Assembly: GCF_000421265.1 (NCBI RefSeq)
Contig: NZ_ATWN01000003.1
Coordinates: 434,001 to 498,000, forward strand
Length of the DNA stretch: 64,000 bases
From: Thalassospira lucentensis MCCC 1A00383 = DSM 14000
GTDB taxonomy: Bacteria; Pseudomonadota; Alphaproteobacteria; Rhodospirillales; Thalassospiraceae
Direction of reading: 5' to 3'
Shown here: piece by piece, positions 8,358 to 17,835 of the stretch
Layout: the number at the start of each line of letters is the position of its first letter
Position numbering within the stretch: the first letter of the stretch is position 1
Made by a program: the position numbers and the translations under genes
The notes under the pieces: generated by a model
Seen by the model: only the letters and a program-made list of their open reading frames with translations
Told to the model about the DNA's origin: nothing
The model's database searches: none

Positions 8358-9092
8358 TCAGTCGCGGATCAGATATTCCATCGTGGTCACAACTCGAACG
8401 GTTTTATTGATCTGGCTGGCTTCGTTCATGTTGGGTGCGCCGTCGGCTGCCAAAATCTGAAACAGTCCCTGTGTTGCGCGGCGAATCCCGCCCAACTGAC
8501 CACCAGAGTCGGCGGCAAACTGCGCGGCGGCTTCGCGGGCGTTGGCGGTCGCGGCGGCAATCATTTCGGGTTTGACGTCATTAAGCCCGGTAAACATGTA
8601 ACTTGGGCCGGGGTTATAGCCCTGCCCACCCAGAACGATCCCGCCCTGAAGCAGTTTGCCGATATCCTGAGATGCGGCAACAACCGCCTTCACATCCTCA
8701 GTCCGGACCTGAATGGTTTGATTGACGATATAGCGGCTTTCAATCGGGCCAGAACGATATGACTGGGCGAGCTGATCGGTAACCTGAAGGTTTTGCAGTT
8801 CGGTCATTTCCTTTGAAATGCCGTGGCTTGCCAGAAAATCGATCAGCGTTTTGGTATCGGCCTCAATTTTCGCCTGCGCTGTCTGAAGCACATCATCGGT
8901 TGCAACAAAGGTGATTGGCCAGACCGCCCGGTCGGCCTGTACATCCTGTTCCGCCAATCCCTTAACAGTGACATAGCGATCAAGCGATCGCATGTTTGCG
9001 ATACCGTTACCAACAAACCACCCCGCCCCGGCAATTGCCACACCAACGATCACGGCGGCGACGACCTTGACCAAACCAGACGACTGAACCAT
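8358..9092 (-). CDS. SIMPL domain-containing (DUF541) periplasmic protein
   Basis: 244 residues. An N-terminal signal anchor (VVAAVIVGVAIAGAGWFVG) is followed by the SIMPL/DUF541 domain, with YVTVKGLAEQDVQADRAVW near residue 40 and a C-terminal TTMEYLIRD. The protein should be periplasmic and membrane-tethered; the general role of the family is unclear, with links to oxidative stress and outer membrane function. The frame extends 18 nt further upstream, but GGGAAGAGG inside that extension is a good ribosome binding site for the ATG at 9092, so that start was chosen. It stands alone, divergent from the sugar isomerase gene. Confidence 0.85.
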   Translation of the reverse strand: MVQSSGLVKVVAAVIVGVAIAGAGWFVGNGIANMRSLDRYVTVKGLAEQDVQADRAVWPITFVATDDVLQTAQAKIEADTKTLIDFLASHGISKEMTELQNLQVTDQLAQSYRSGPIESRYIVNQTIQVRTEDVKAVVAASQDIGKLLQGGIVLGGQGYNPGPSYMFTGLNDVKPEMIAAATANAREAAAQFAADSGGQLGGIRRATQGLFQILAADGAPNMNEASQINKTVRVVTTMEYLIRD

Positions 9093-9231
9093 AACTTTGC
9101 CTCTTCCCAATCAAATGCGCACCGAAATGTATTATATCTGCGCAAATCATACCTTTAATTATGATCTATCAACATAAAAAGCGGCAACAGAGAGGCAGTG
9201 TATTCGCCGGAAATTCATCATAAAAGCAGAA

Positions 9232-9247
9232 TTTGAATGCATTCAAA
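9232..9247. promoter_or_regulatory. Perfect 16-bp palindrome, candidate operator
   Basis: TTTGAATGCATTCAAA is a perfect palindrome in the 253-bp gap between the divergent SIMPL and lyxose isomerase genes, about 100 nt before the latter. The regulator is unknown. Confidence 0.4.
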
Positions 9248-9345
9248 AACTATCGCATTCTTTGATTGCCCATGATAAAAGCGCCGCATACCGTCAGGGG
9301 TAGGATATACTGCCCCGTCAGAATCACACGTCACAAGAGGTCCCC

Positions 9346-10023
9346 ATGCTGCGTTCGGAAATCAACGCCTGCATCGAGCATGCAAAAGAACTTTACGCGT
9401 CCATTTCCTTTAAACTTCCTGTTTGGGGCCATTACAGCCCGGACCAGTGGGCCGCAGAACCCGATCTGGCAAAATGGTGCCGCGGGCATCAGATGGGCTG
9501 GGACGTGACGGATTATGGCGAAGGCAATTTTGCCAAGCGCGGTTTGATCCTGTTTTGCCTGCGCAATGGCATCCTGCGTCAACCCGGCGAAGTACCCTAT
9601 GCCGAAAAAATCATGATTGTCGGTGAGGATCAGGAATGCCCATGGCATTACCATAAGGTCAAAATGGAAGACATCATTGTGCGCGGCGGCGGCAACCTTG
9701 TGATTGAGCTTTGCAACCTGACCGAAGATGGTCAGATGGACCGGGTAAATGACGTACAGGTGCGCACCGATGGTAAGCTCAACATCCTGCCTGCAGGTGG
9801 CAAGGTTGTTCTGGAACCGGGGCAAAGCGTGACCCTGCCGCGGACCCTTGTGCATCGCTTTTACGGCGAAGTTGGCAAAGGCCCGGTTATTGTCGGCGAA
9901 GTTTCGCAGGTTAATGATGATCTTGCCGATAACTATTTCTTTGATTGTGATGCGCGCTTTACCAAGATCGAAGAAGACGTCGCACCAATCCACCCACTTT
10001 GGAATGAACTGCCTGCGCAGTAA
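9346..10023 (+). CDS. D-lyxose/D-mannose family sugar isomerase
   Basis: 225 residues, the usual length for the cupin-fold D-lyxose ketol-isomerase family. Metal-ligand region ECPWHYHKVKMEDIIVRGGG (about 99-118) supplies the two His and the Glu; the C-terminal PRTLVHRFYGEVGKGPVIVG supplies the further His. It interconverts D-lyxose and D-xylulose, often also D-mannose and D-fructose. A GAGG ribosome binding site lies before the ATG. There is no adjacent sugar transporter or kinase, so the physiological substrate is open. It ends at a strong terminator shared with the convergent TPR gene. Confidence 0.9.
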   Translation: MLRSEINACIEHAKELYASISFKLPVWGHYSPDQWAAEPDLAKWCRGHQMGWDVTDYGEGNFAKRGLILFCLRNGILRQPGEVPYAEKIMIVGEDQECPWHYHKVKMEDIIVRGGGNLVIELCNLTEDGQMDRVNDVQVRTDGKLNILPAGGKVVLEPGQSVTLPRTLVHRFYGEVGKGPVIVGEVSQVNDDLADNYFFDCDARFTKIEEDVAPIHPLWNELPAQ

Positions 10024-10047
10024 GACCGCCTCATAGAGCAAGCAAAC

Positions 10048-10080
10048 AAAAGCCCCGCAATTTTTCTTTGCGGGGCTTTT
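10048..10080. terminator. Bidirectional terminator between convergent genes
   Basis: Arms AAAGCCCCGCAA and TTGCGGGGCTTT around a short T-rich loop, flanked by A-tract and T-tract. It can serve the isomerase gene (+) and the TPR gene (-). Confidence 0.8.
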
Positions 10081-10119
10081 GCGTTTTCAGTCGGTCCGAT
10101 GGCCGTGCCACACTGCTGT

Positions 10120-11082
10120 TTATTCAGCAGGCGGCAGGTCATTTTTGTCGCCAAGAATTTCGTTAAACTCCGGCATGTCACGCAGGGGTTCGAATTCTTC
10201 TTCTGTCCAGGCCGGTTGACGCATGGATTCAGAAAGTTCGATCGCACGCTGCAAATCGGCAAGTGCGGCTTCGCGGAAACCAAGTCCGGCATTTGCGCAG
10301 GCCCGTTGATAGTGGCCATTGGCACTTCCGGGTTCTTCGGCCAGCAACCGATTGCACAGGCTCAGTGCCCAGTCGCGATCACCAAGTTGAAGGGCGGCAT
10401 CTGCCTTATAGGCCATGACTTCCGGATCGCCCGGTGCCAGTTCAAGGATCTTGTCATAAGTTTCGATTTTTGAACGCGGGTTCGTGACCTGATTGGCTTG
10501 CAGCCACAGTGCATGGATTTCCTGTGTGCGTTCGATTTCGTGCTGATGCTCGTTGATCACCTTGGATTTCAAACGCAACTCATCCTCAAGCGAGGTCAGG
10601 CGTCGTTCGAATTCTTCAGACAAACGCTGCAATTCCGTATTGGCAAGATTGCGCACGCTTGATTTCAACTCGCGAAGCGACTGCCAGCCCAGCATGGTCA
10701 GAAGCGCACCGACAGCAGCCACGAAATAAAAGAAATACGTCACGGTATTGGATGAATAGGAAATCGCCTTGTCGATGGCTTCAAGCTGCCGGTTGACGAC
10801 TTCGCGCATCAATTCCGCGCGCATGCCCTGCATTTCAGTACGCAGGCTTTTCAGTTCATCAAGAACATAGCGTTCCATCAATGGCGGCATGTTGGTGCGT
10901 TCTTTGGCATCCACCGGGCTGAAATCGACATCTGGCACCGCATCGAATGCATCCCCCGACTTGGCATCCTCACGGGTTTCAGGCTCCGCCGTTTGGGCAA
11001 ACCCCGGCTGTACGGCGAAAATGCCTGCCAATATCAAAAGTGATGCAACAAAAGTTGCCCGCCGTAAAGACAGTGTCACCAT
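10120..11082 (-). CDS. Exported membrane protein with coiled coil and TPR
   Basis: 320 residues; no named family recognised. A signal peptide (1-30, cleavage after GFAQ), a hydrophilic linker, a membrane segment at about 114-133 (YFFYFVAAVGALLTMLGW), a charged coiled coil at about 140-195, then TPR-like helices at 205-290 (KILELAPGDPEVMAYKADAALQ and ACANAGLGFREAALADLQRA). The TPR domain would lie on one face of the inner membrane, with an N-terminal region of about 80 residues on the other. A scaffold role is plausible but is inference. It is a single-gene unit, convergent with the isomerase gene. Confidence 0.8.
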   Translation of the reverse strand: MVTLSLRRATFVASLLILAGIFAVQPGFAQTAEPETREDAKSGDAFDAVPDVDFSPVDAKERTNMPPLMERYVLDELKSLRTEMQGMRAELMREVVNRQLEAIDKAISYSSNTVTYFFYFVAAVGALLTMLGWQSLRELKSSVRNLANTELQRLSEEFERRLTSLEDELRLKSKVINEHQHEIERTQEIHALWLQANQVTNPRSKIETYDKILELAPGDPEVMAYKADAALQLGDRDWALSLCNRLLAEEPGSANGHYQRACANAGLGFREAALADLQRAIELSESMRQPAWTEEEFEPLRDMPEFNEILGDKNDLPPAE

Positions 11083-11292
11083 CCCCGTGTTCCTCTTTTT
11101 ATGATTTGGTCACGTTACCCGCGTAACGCTTAGAATCCCATAGAAAGCGTTTCAAAAATGCAAACAGGTGTAGTCAAACAACCAAACTATGTTGCAGCAT
11201 GATTGCAGCCTTGCATGTATGCGCACTGACAACGGGTACGTTTATCCGTATAAGCGGTTCGGTATTTAAAAATTCAAACGGGTCGGTTCTGC

Positions 11293-12477
11293 GTGAAAAA
11301 TATTGATGTTCTTGTAGTCGGTGCGGGTGCTGCGGGCCTGATGTGTGCCATCGAAGCTGGCAAGCGCGGCCGGTCTGTTGTGGTGGTCGATCATTCCGAC
11401 AAACCCGCCGAGAAAATCCGTATTTCCGGCGGGGGACGGTGCAATTTCACCAACATCCATACAAGCCCGGAAAACTTCCTGTCGCAGAACAAGCGGTTCT
11501 GTGTATCCGCCCTGAAACGCTATACCCAGCATGATTTCATCGAAATGGTGAACCATCATGAAATCAGCTGGCATGAAAAAACGTTGGGCCAGTTGTTCTG
11601 TGATGAAAGTTCGTTTCAGATCATCGATATGTTGCTTGATGAATGTGACGCCGCAGATGTCACTATTCGCCTGAACACGGAAATTTCCAACATTATCCGC
11701 CGCGACGATGGCGGGTTTGACGTAACAACACGCACGGGCGCGCAATGGACTTGTGCATCGCTTGTGGTGGCATGTGGCGGGCTTTCAATCCCGAAAATCG
11801 GGGCAACAGGATTTGGGTATCAAATTGCACGTCAGTTCGGATTAAACATCATCCCGACCCGGGCGGCTTTGGTGCCGCTGACGTTTGATCCTGAGTTGCG
11901 CGCGCAAATGGGTCAGTTATCGGGCATTTCGGTTGATGCGGTGGTTCAATGCAATAAAAAGCAATTCCGCGAAGGGTTGCTGTTCACCCATCGCGGCCTT
12001 TCAGGTCCATCCATTTTACAGATTTCATCTTATTGCGATGAAGGCGACGGGATTGTAGTGAACCTCAATCCCGAAGAAGACGCGTTTGATCTTTTGAAAT
12101 CGGCCAAAAGTGAAACCCCGAAACAGGCCGTTCACACGGTGCTGTCGCGTATTTTGCCCAACCGTTTGGCGCAAATGATAACAGCGCGTCATGACCTTGA
12201 ACGTCCGATTGGCGAAACCGGTGACAAGGCGCTTCGCAAGCTGGCAATGGATGTCAATCAGTGGGCTGTCATGCCAAATGGCACCGAAGGATACCGCACC
12301 GCCGAGGTGACGATTGGTGGGGTAGATACCAACGAACTGTCATCGAAAACCATGGAATGCCGCAGTGTGCCTGGCCTGTATTTCATCGGTGAAGTTGTTG
12401 ATGTGACAGGGCATCTTGGCGGATTTAATTTCCAGTGGGCCTGGTCGTCTGGCTGGTCTGCCGGGCAGGTTGCCTGA
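11293..12477 (+). CDS. HI0933-family NAD(P)/FAD-dependent oxidoreductase
   Basis: 394 residues, full length for the HI0933/YhiN flavoprotein family. The dinucleotide motif VVGAGAAGLMCA is at 8-19 and the family block KIRISGGGRCNFTN at about 43-56; the C-terminal GEVVDVTGHLGGFNFQWAW closes the FAD fold. The start is GTG at 11293; the glycine-rich motif follows only seven codons later, so no further upstream start is needed. A few family members reduce bile-acid intermediates or act in rRNA modification, but for most the substrate is unknown. It is a monocistronic gene. Confidence 0.9.
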   Translation: MKNIDVLVVGAGAAGLMCAIEAGKRGRSVVVVDHSDKPAEKIRISGGGRCNFTNIHTSPENFLSQNKRFCVSALKRYTQHDFIEMVNHHEISWHEKTLGQLFCDESSFQIIDMLLDECDAADVTIRLNTEISNIIRRDDGGFDVTTRTGAQWTCASLVVACGGLSIPKIGATGFGYQIARQFGLNIIPTRAALVPLTFDPELRAQMGQLSGISVDAVVQCNKKQFREGLLFTHRGLSGPSILQISSYCDEGDGIVVNLNPEEDAFDLLKSAKSETPKQAVHTVLSRILPNRLAQMITARHDLERPIGETGDKALRKLAMDVNQWAVMPNGTEGYRTAEVTIGGVDTNELSSKTMECRSVPGLYFIGEVVDVTGHLGGFNFQWAWSSGWSAGQVA

Positions 12478-12622
12478 GGTCGAAATTCGTTTACACACCC
12501 CAACCATTAGGCGCATATATAATGCGTGTGTTTCCTCGTGCGGGAACAAATAGAGTCCTTGGCCGTTTCATGATCAAGCGCGGTATCAAATAGCCGCAGC
12601 AACAAATTAATGAGGTTTGGAC

Positions 12623-12808
12623 ATGTTTGAATATGGTGGAATACTTGGTTTAATCATTTTGATCGCCGATATCTGGGCGGTCATTAATATTTTGGGCAGT
12701 GGTGCGAGCACCGGGTCGAAAGTTCTTTGGATTGTACTTGTTCTTGTTCTGCCGGTCCTGGGCCTGATCATCTGGCTGTTTGCCGGTCCGCGTAGCGGGC
12801 GCGCCTAA
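12623..12808 (+). CDS. Small PLDc_N-type membrane protein
   Basis: 61 residues with two hydrophobic segments: GGILGLIILIADIWAVINIL and VLWIVLVLVLPVLGLIIWL, then GPRSGRA. This is the stand-alone PLDc_N (phospholipase D N-terminal-like) hairpin seen in many small inner-membrane proteins; no catalytic domain is present. An in-frame TTG lies 6 nt upstream, but ATGAGG spaced 7 nt before the ATG at 12623 supports the ATG start. It is followed directly by a strong terminator. Function unknown. Confidence 0.8.
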   Translation: MFEYGGILGLIILIADIWAVINILGSGASTGSKVLWIVLVLVLPVLGLIIWLFAGPRSGRA

Positions 12809-12852
12809 GCCCGCAAGATTTCAGCTGGAATTTAAAACCAGCATCTAAAACG

Positions 12853-12884
12853 ACAAAGCCCGACAGTAAACTGTCGGGCTTTGT
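12853..12884. terminator. Bidirectional terminator
   Basis: Perfect 14-bp arms, ACAAAGCCCGACAG and CTGTCGGGCTTTGT, with a TAAA loop. It lies between the small PLDc_N gene (+) and the convergent TRAP permease gene (-). Confidence 0.85.
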
Positions 12885-12890
12885 GCATTC

Positions 12891-14657
12891 TCAAATACCT
12901 GCCGCGAAAATCGCAATCGCACCAGACAGCGCAAGCCCAATCCGCACAATCAATGGCCGTGGTGATATCAGTCCATACGATATCGCGGTCAAACCAACAG
13001 CCACCTTCAGTCCTGCTGCAATCGCCCATACGGGGTCTGACCCAAGATCAATCAGGGATGCATTGGCCACCATCGCCAACGGCACGATATACAGCCCAAT
13101 ACCCAACGCCATTGCAGTGCCCGCAACCTTGAGCCAGTTTTCTTCGACCATGCCCGCAGCAATGAAAACCGCACCACAAACCGGTGGTGTGATGGTCGAC
13201 AAAAGTGCGAACCAGAAAACAAACAGATGTGCCTGCAAAGGATCAAGGCCAAGCTCGATCAAGGCAGGACCGGCAACCGAAACGCAGATCACATAGGCCG
13301 CTGTTGTTGGCACTTCCATGCCCAAAATCAAACAGGCCAATGCGGTCAGAAGCAAAGCTGGCCAGAGCATCCCGCCAGAGCCCGACAAAAGCAGCGATGT
13401 GATTTTCACCCCAAGTCCGGTTAGCCCAAGCACACCAATCACAATCGATGCACATAGAATGATCGAGCCGATCATCGCCACCTGACGCCCCGCATTAAGA
13501 CAGACATCGGTGAAACGGTCCTTCGTGCGCGCCAGATCAAACGACAGATTTCCATCCAAGAACAGCAATACCGCCCCGACAACAAGGGCCAGACAGGCCG
13601 AATATTGCGGCGTGTAGCCCCCACCAAACATACCCCAAAGCAGAATGGTGAAGGGGACGAGGAAAAAGCACGACGTGATGATAACCGCGCGCATGGTTGG
13701 TCGGTCTTCCTTTGGCACACCGGGAAGATCAAACCGCATGGCAAAGGCGTTAATCCCGACCCATACCGCAAGGAAATAGAGGAATGCCGGCAAGGTCGCG
13801 GCAACCATGATATCGACATAGGGTCGCCCGGTGAGTTCAACCATGACAAAGGCACCTGCCCCCATCAAAGGTGGCATGATCTGCCCGCCAGAAGACGCCA
13901 CTGCCTCAACCGCGGCCGCAAGGCGTTTGGGATACCCAAGCCGCGTCATGGCGGGCAAAGTAATCGCACCAGTTGACGCCACGTTGGCCGATGCCGATCC
14001 CGAAATGGAGCCAAACAGAGCAGATGAAATAACCGATACTTTTGCCGCACCGCCCTTAAGACGGCCCGCCGCCGCACCGGCAACATTTATGAATCCCTGC
14101 CCGGCTTCGCCAGCATTTAGGACCGCACCGAAAATCACAAAAATCGCAACAATGCTGACCGATACACCGGTCAGGCTGCCCCAAAGACCGCCTTCGGCAA
14201 TGGTCAATGTGCCCAGCATGCTTTCAACCGGAAGCCCCGCATGGCCAAATTCGCCCGGAACATATTCGCCAAACAGCGCGTAAAGCAATGCAATGCCCGC
14301 AACCATCGGCAACGGCCAGCCAATGGCGCGGCGTGCCATTTCCAGAACAATCCCCAAAAGGGCGACGGCAATGGCGATCTGGGTATTGCCCATCAGGAAA
14401 CCATACTGATCAGCAAGACTGCCATGATTCAAAACAATCCAGCCACACCCGATCAGGCCAATCACAGTCAGGATCACGCCTGATATATTTTGCGCCCGTG
14501 TTTTGGCAACAAAGATCAGTGCCCATGGCAAAGCAAGCGCCATATGGATCGGACGGCTGACAAGATTGGGGACGAGGCCGGAAAAAATCAACCAAAGGTG
14601 AAATGCAATCGAAATTGCACCAAGCATAATCCAGATGGGGCGAGAAATGGCCGACAT
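12891..14657 (-). CDS. TRAP transporter fused permease (TAXI type)
   Basis: 588 residues, strongly hydrophobic. This is the fused DctQM permease that works with TAXI-type binding proteins: an N-terminal 4-helix part (about 1-110) and a large 12-helix-type part. Family blocks include GSISGSASANVASTGAITLP at about 215 and ILGMEVPTTAAYVICVSVAGPAL at about 450. It imports an organic acid driven by an ion gradient. The binding protein gene lies immediately upstream, separated by 75 nt that hold a stable hairpin. The substrate is not readable from sequence; TAXI systems often carry glutamate, 2-oxoglutarate or other organic anions. Confidence 0.93.
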   Translation of the reverse strand: MSAISRPIWIMLGAISIAFHLWLIFSGLVPNLVSRPIHMALALPWALIFVAKTRAQNISGVILTVIGLIGCGWIVLNHGSLADQYGFLMGNTQIAIAVALLGIVLEMARRAIGWPLPMVAGIALLYALFGEYVPGEFGHAGLPVESMLGTLTIAEGGLWGSLTGVSVSIVAIFVIFGAVLNAGEAGQGFINVAGAAAGRLKGGAAKVSVISSALFGSISGSASANVASTGAITLPAMTRLGYPKRLAAAVEAVASSGGQIMPPLMGAGAFVMVELTGRPYVDIMVAATLPAFLYFLAVWVGINAFAMRFDLPGVPKEDRPTMRAVIITSCFFLVPFTILLWGMFGGGYTPQYSACLALVVGAVLLFLDGNLSFDLARTKDRFTDVCLNAGRQVAMIGSIILCASIVIGVLGLTGLGVKITSLLLSGSGGMLWPALLLTALACLILGMEVPTTAAYVICVSVAGPALIELGLDPLQAHLFVFWFALLSTITPPVCGAVFIAAGMVEENWLKVAGTAMALGIGLYIVPLAMVANASLIDLGSDPVWAIAAGLKVAVGLTAISYGLISPRPLIVRIGLALSGAIAIFAAGI

Positions 14658-14684
14658 GTTTATTCAGTTTGTTGGATAAAGAAG

Positions 14685-14706
14685 GGCCCGGCAGGTACGC
14701 CGGGCC
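14685..14706 (-). other. Intercistronic hairpin between binding protein and permease
   Basis: GGCCCGGC and GCCGGGCC arms with a 6-nt loop. On the minus strand it is followed by CTTCTTT. It probably ends or protects part of the message, so that more binding protein than permease is made. Confidence 0.7.
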
Positions 14707-14732
14707 TGTTATGTTTTATGGGTAATCAGGTG

Positions 14733-15695
14733 TTAGCGCTGATCATCGCGGACCGGGAAACCGGCCTCGGCATAATAACGCAATGCACCGGGATGAATTT
14801 TGCCCGCGATATTGCCCAGCATGTCAGGGGCAACACCATTCCACCACGATGAGCTTTCACCCATTTTGGCTTTTTGCTCCCAGAATGTCTTGGTCAACTG
14901 ATAGGCGGTTTCGTCTTCCATCTCGGTCGTTGCAAAGGCAACAACCGACAGCGAAGCGGTTGTGATGTCTTCGTCCTGACCGCTATAGGTGCCAGCTGGA
15001 ATAACCGTTTTGTCGCGTTTGGTCAGCGCAAGTTGCTCATCGGAAAGTGACAGGACATTGACGTCGGTTCCGGCCGCTGCTTCGATCACGTTCGGCGCAG
15101 GCCAGGAGCCCGCGGTAACGAAACCATCAATCTGACCGTTTTTAAGTGCGGCAACCGCGTTGGAAAGTTCGGCATCGGCCAGCTCAACCTTACCGCCAAG
15201 ACCAAACAGATCGAGGTATTTTTCACCTTCTTTCGCGCCGAAGGACCCTTTGCCCAGAAGGATGGTTTTGCCTTCAAGACCAGCGAAGTCCGTCGCACCG
15301 GAATCACTGCGCATTACAAAATGCATGGTCAGGGACGGGATCGGGAACAGGGCACGAACGGCTTCGAATTTTTCCGTCGGGCGCCCTTCAAACGGGCCTT
15401 TGCTGTTTTGTGCCAGTCCGACCAAACCGGGTGGGGAGGTAAACACATAGTTGCCCGAACGGACCATGGCTTCCATGACGTTCTGAACCGAACCCTGGCT
15501 TTCTTCAACCGTAATAATCACGTCACCATTGGTGCCGGTTTTCATCGCTTCGGAAAGCTGTGCGGCCATCTGGTAATAGGATGACGCAGCTTTGGCTGAT
15601 TTCAGGGTGACACGGGTTTCGGCCTGTACGGCAGACGCCGCAGACAGTGCCATGATACCGGCGGTAATTACGCCAAGTGTACGCAGAATGTTCAA
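14733..15695 (-). CDS. TAXI family TRAP solute-binding protein
   Basis: 320 residues with a signal peptide (1-25, cleavage after SAVQA). The mature part begins ETRVTLKSAKAASSYYQMAAQLSEA, and the TAXI family hallmarks IPAGTYSGQDEDITTAS and LTKTFWEQKAKMGESSSWW appear near the C-terminus. It captures the substrate in the periplasm and delivers it to the fused permease gene just downstream. First gene of the two-gene operon. The upstream gap of 444 bp is shared with a divergent MFS gene and would carry its promoter. Confidence 0.93.
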   Translation of the reverse strand: MNILRTLGVITAGIMALSAASAVQAETRVTLKSAKAASSYYQMAAQLSEAMKTGTNGDVIITVEESQGSVQNVMEAMVRSGNYVFTSPPGLVGLAQNSKGPFEGRPTEKFEAVRALFPIPSLTMHFVMRSDSGATDFAGLEGKTILLGKGSFGAKEGEKYLDLFGLGGKVELADAELSNAVAALKNGQIDGFVTAGSWPAPNVIEAAAGTDVNVLSLSDEQLALTKRDKTVIPAGTYSGQDEDITTASLSVVAFATTEMEDETAYQLTKTFWEQKAKMGESSSWWNGVAPDMLGNIAGKIHPGALRYYAEAGFPVRDDQR

Positions 15696-16139
15696 GGCTT
15701 CCTCCCCTTGTATGAGCAGTCCGCTTGTCGGCTTTGAATGCCGAACTTGGCAGCGAACCTTTCGTTGGTGGCAATAAGTGCAAAATACAGCCCCGTTTCA
15801 GGAGCGTTTTGGCAAAAATGACCCAAATTCACGGCCATAGAAAGCATGAAGTACATGAAGGTCAAGCTGCTTATGCGATTTCGCAGCCTGTCAGAGATGT
15901 AAACCTTACGCCAAACGGGTCAGTTTTCACATGGCAGTTGTGCAAAACCGACGCTATTCGCGGCCAGGCTTCACGCTTAAAGGGACACAAGCATTCCCAC
16001 GGGAACATAACGCACAAAGCAGCGTTAATCTCGGGAACGGCTGTAAATCGTTTTAGCTCAGTACGTTGTAATGATTGACAGCTTTCCCAACCTTGCCGCA
16101 GGGTAGTTCCTGCATCACCAGAATTCAGTTGAGGATTCC
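15696..16139. other. Intergenic region between divergent TAXI and MFS genes
   Basis: 444 bp with no convincing gene. Open frames here lack family features and ribosome binding sites. It contains a short inverted repeat TTCCC-AC-GGGAA (15994-16005) and a TTGACA (16074-16079) without a matching -10. Promoters for both flanking genes must lie here, but I cannot place them. Confidence 0.5.
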
Positions 16140-17534
16140 ATGCCGCGTTCGCCGGTTGCCCTGATTATTGCATTGTCTGCGACGTTGTTTGCCGCCTTTG
16201 CGCTTAACAGCGGGTCATCTTTGCAATCATCCCTGTTGGCGCTACGCGCCTCGGCAGAAGGATTCTCTCCGGTTTATACTGGTATCATCATGGCATCCTA
16301 CTATATCGGCTTTGTCGCCGGGATTGTCTGGGGTGCCAGCCTTGTGAACCGCGTGGGTCACATCCGGACCTTTGCCGCCCTTGCATCCGCCGGTTCGGCG
16401 ATCACATTGCTCCATGCTGTGTATGTTGATCCGCTCACATGGTCACTGTTTCGCGCCATGACCGGTCTTTGTCTTTCCGGCCTCTATCTGGTGGTGGAAA
16501 GCTGGTTGAATGCGCAGTCCGACAACACGTCACGCGGCAGCACAATTGCGATTTATATGACGGTGTCACTCGGTGGCTTGGCAATTGGCCAGTTGCTGCT
16601 GAACATGTCGCCAATCAGCAGCTTTGAGCTATTTACCGTTGCGTCGGTCTTGCTGTCGCTGTCGCTTGTTCCACTTGCTTTGACCCGTCAGCCACCGCCT
16701 TCTGCGGTTAGTGGCGAACGCATGACGTTTCGTCGTCTTTACAAGATTTCACCGCTGGGGTTTGTCGCCGCATCCGGCGCCGGGGTTTTGTCTGGGGCGA
16801 TTTACGGTGTTGGGCCGGTCTTTGCCGCCGAACTTGGTTTAAGCACGCAAAACGTCGCCTATTTCATGTTTTTTGTCATTCTGGGCGGCATGGTCATGCA
16901 GTTCCCGATCGGCAAGCTTTCTGACATTGTGCCGCGCCAATACGTGATGATTGTTGTCTTACTTGGTCTTGCTGTTTGCGGGCTGATCCCGCTTGTCATC
17001 CCCGACGTGATCAAAGACAATCTGACACTTTGGGGCGGGATCACCGGGGTCTTCATCATGCCGATCTATGGATTGGCTGTGGCCTATGTGAATGATTACC
17101 TCGAACCCGAAGACATCGTGCCTGCATCGGGCGGCCTTTTGATTATTTACGGTGGCTCCGCCGCAGCGGGTCCATTGCTAGGGTCGAGCGCAATCGGGTA
17201 CTTTGGCCCCTGGGCACTGCCATTCCTGTTTTCCGTGATCGGGATTCTGGTTGCCGGATTCGCCATTTATCGTGCTGGGTTTGGTCGTCGCATCTCTCTC
17301 GAGGAGCAAGGTCAGTTCGTGGCGGTTCCGCGCACAACCCCTATGGCGTTTGAGCTGTCATCGATTACCGATGAAGTTCCCGACGAAAGCGCGGACGGCT
17401 CCACAAAAGACTCTTCGCAAGAGACCGATGAGGTCAGCGACCTTTTGACGCCGGATGGCACAGCACATCCCGACGACTATGGGCATGTCGCAGTCGATGA
17501 GGATGACGAAAGCGCGAAACCAGAAGCGAAATAA
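16140..17534 (+). CDS. MFS transporter, YcaD-like
   Basis: 464 residues with about 12 membrane segments in residues 1-400. The block SPVYTGIIMASYYIGFVAGIVWGASLVNRVGHIR (about 40-73) and the ESWLNAQSDNTSRG stretch near 125 resemble the YcaD subgroup of the major facilitator superfamily. The substrate is unknown. A C-terminal cytoplasmic tail of about 55 residues is very acidic (many Asp and Glu, with Ser/Thr), longer than in YcaD. Monocistronic, followed by a hairpin. Confidence 0.87.
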   Translation: MPRSPVALIIALSATLFAAFALNSGSSLQSSLLALRASAEGFSPVYTGIIMASYYIGFVAGIVWGASLVNRVGHIRTFAALASAGSAITLLHAVYVDPLTWSLFRAMTGLCLSGLYLVVESWLNAQSDNTSRGSTIAIYMTVSLGGLAIGQLLLNMSPISSFELFTVASVLLSLSLVPLALTRQPPPSAVSGERMTFRRLYKISPLGFVAASGAGVLSGAIYGVGPVFAAELGLSTQNVAYFMFFVILGGMVMQFPIGKLSDIVPRQYVMIVVLLGLAVCGLIPLVIPDVIKDNLTLWGGITGVFIMPIYGLAVAYVNDYLEPEDIVPASGGLLIIYGGSAAAGPLLGSSAIGYFGPWALPFLFSVIGILVAGFAIYRAGFGRRISLEEQGQFVAVPRTTPMAFELSSITDEVPDESADGSTKDSSQETDEVSDLLTPDGTAHPDDYGHVAVDEDDESAKPEAK

Positions 17535-17552
17535 GAACGAGATTTATCAGGC

Positions 17553-17574
17553 TGCATTCCCAAATCGGGATGCA
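17553..17574 (+). terminator. Hairpin after the MFS gene, possible terminator
   Basis: TGCATTCCC and GGGATGCA arms, extended by flanking CAGG/CCTG. The T-run after it is poor (ATTATAATT), so termination may be weak. Confidence 0.5.
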
Positions 17575-17835
17575 ACCTGAATTATAATTGGGGCATCACC
17601 GCTATTTGGTGTTCACACAACCATATGTAATGGCATGTTTAATACGTGCCCGGCTGCCGTTCGATCATGGCGCGCCACAGGCCGTGCCCCTGCTTTTTGC
17701 CCGAGAACACGTCGGCCTTTTTGGGCCAATGTCAGGAAAATCAACGTTCTTTCGCCACTGCCGCATCTTATGGACAGCATTCCATAATGCGGAAAACATC
17801 CCAAAATAATAAAACCTGCTGTGGACCCACTGCGG

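Noticed and set aside
7641..8762. 373-codon open frame on the plus strand
   Set aside because: It is opposite the pseudouridine synthase and SIMPL genes, both with clear family motifs; the product has no domain and no ribosome binding site.
15994..16005. TTCCC-AC-GGGAA inverted repeat as an operator
   Set aside because: Arms of 5 bp are expected by chance in a gap of this size.
15725..16078. 117-codon open frame between the TAXI and MFS genes
   Set aside because: No ribosome binding site, no domain, composition of random translation; it crosses where promoters must lie.
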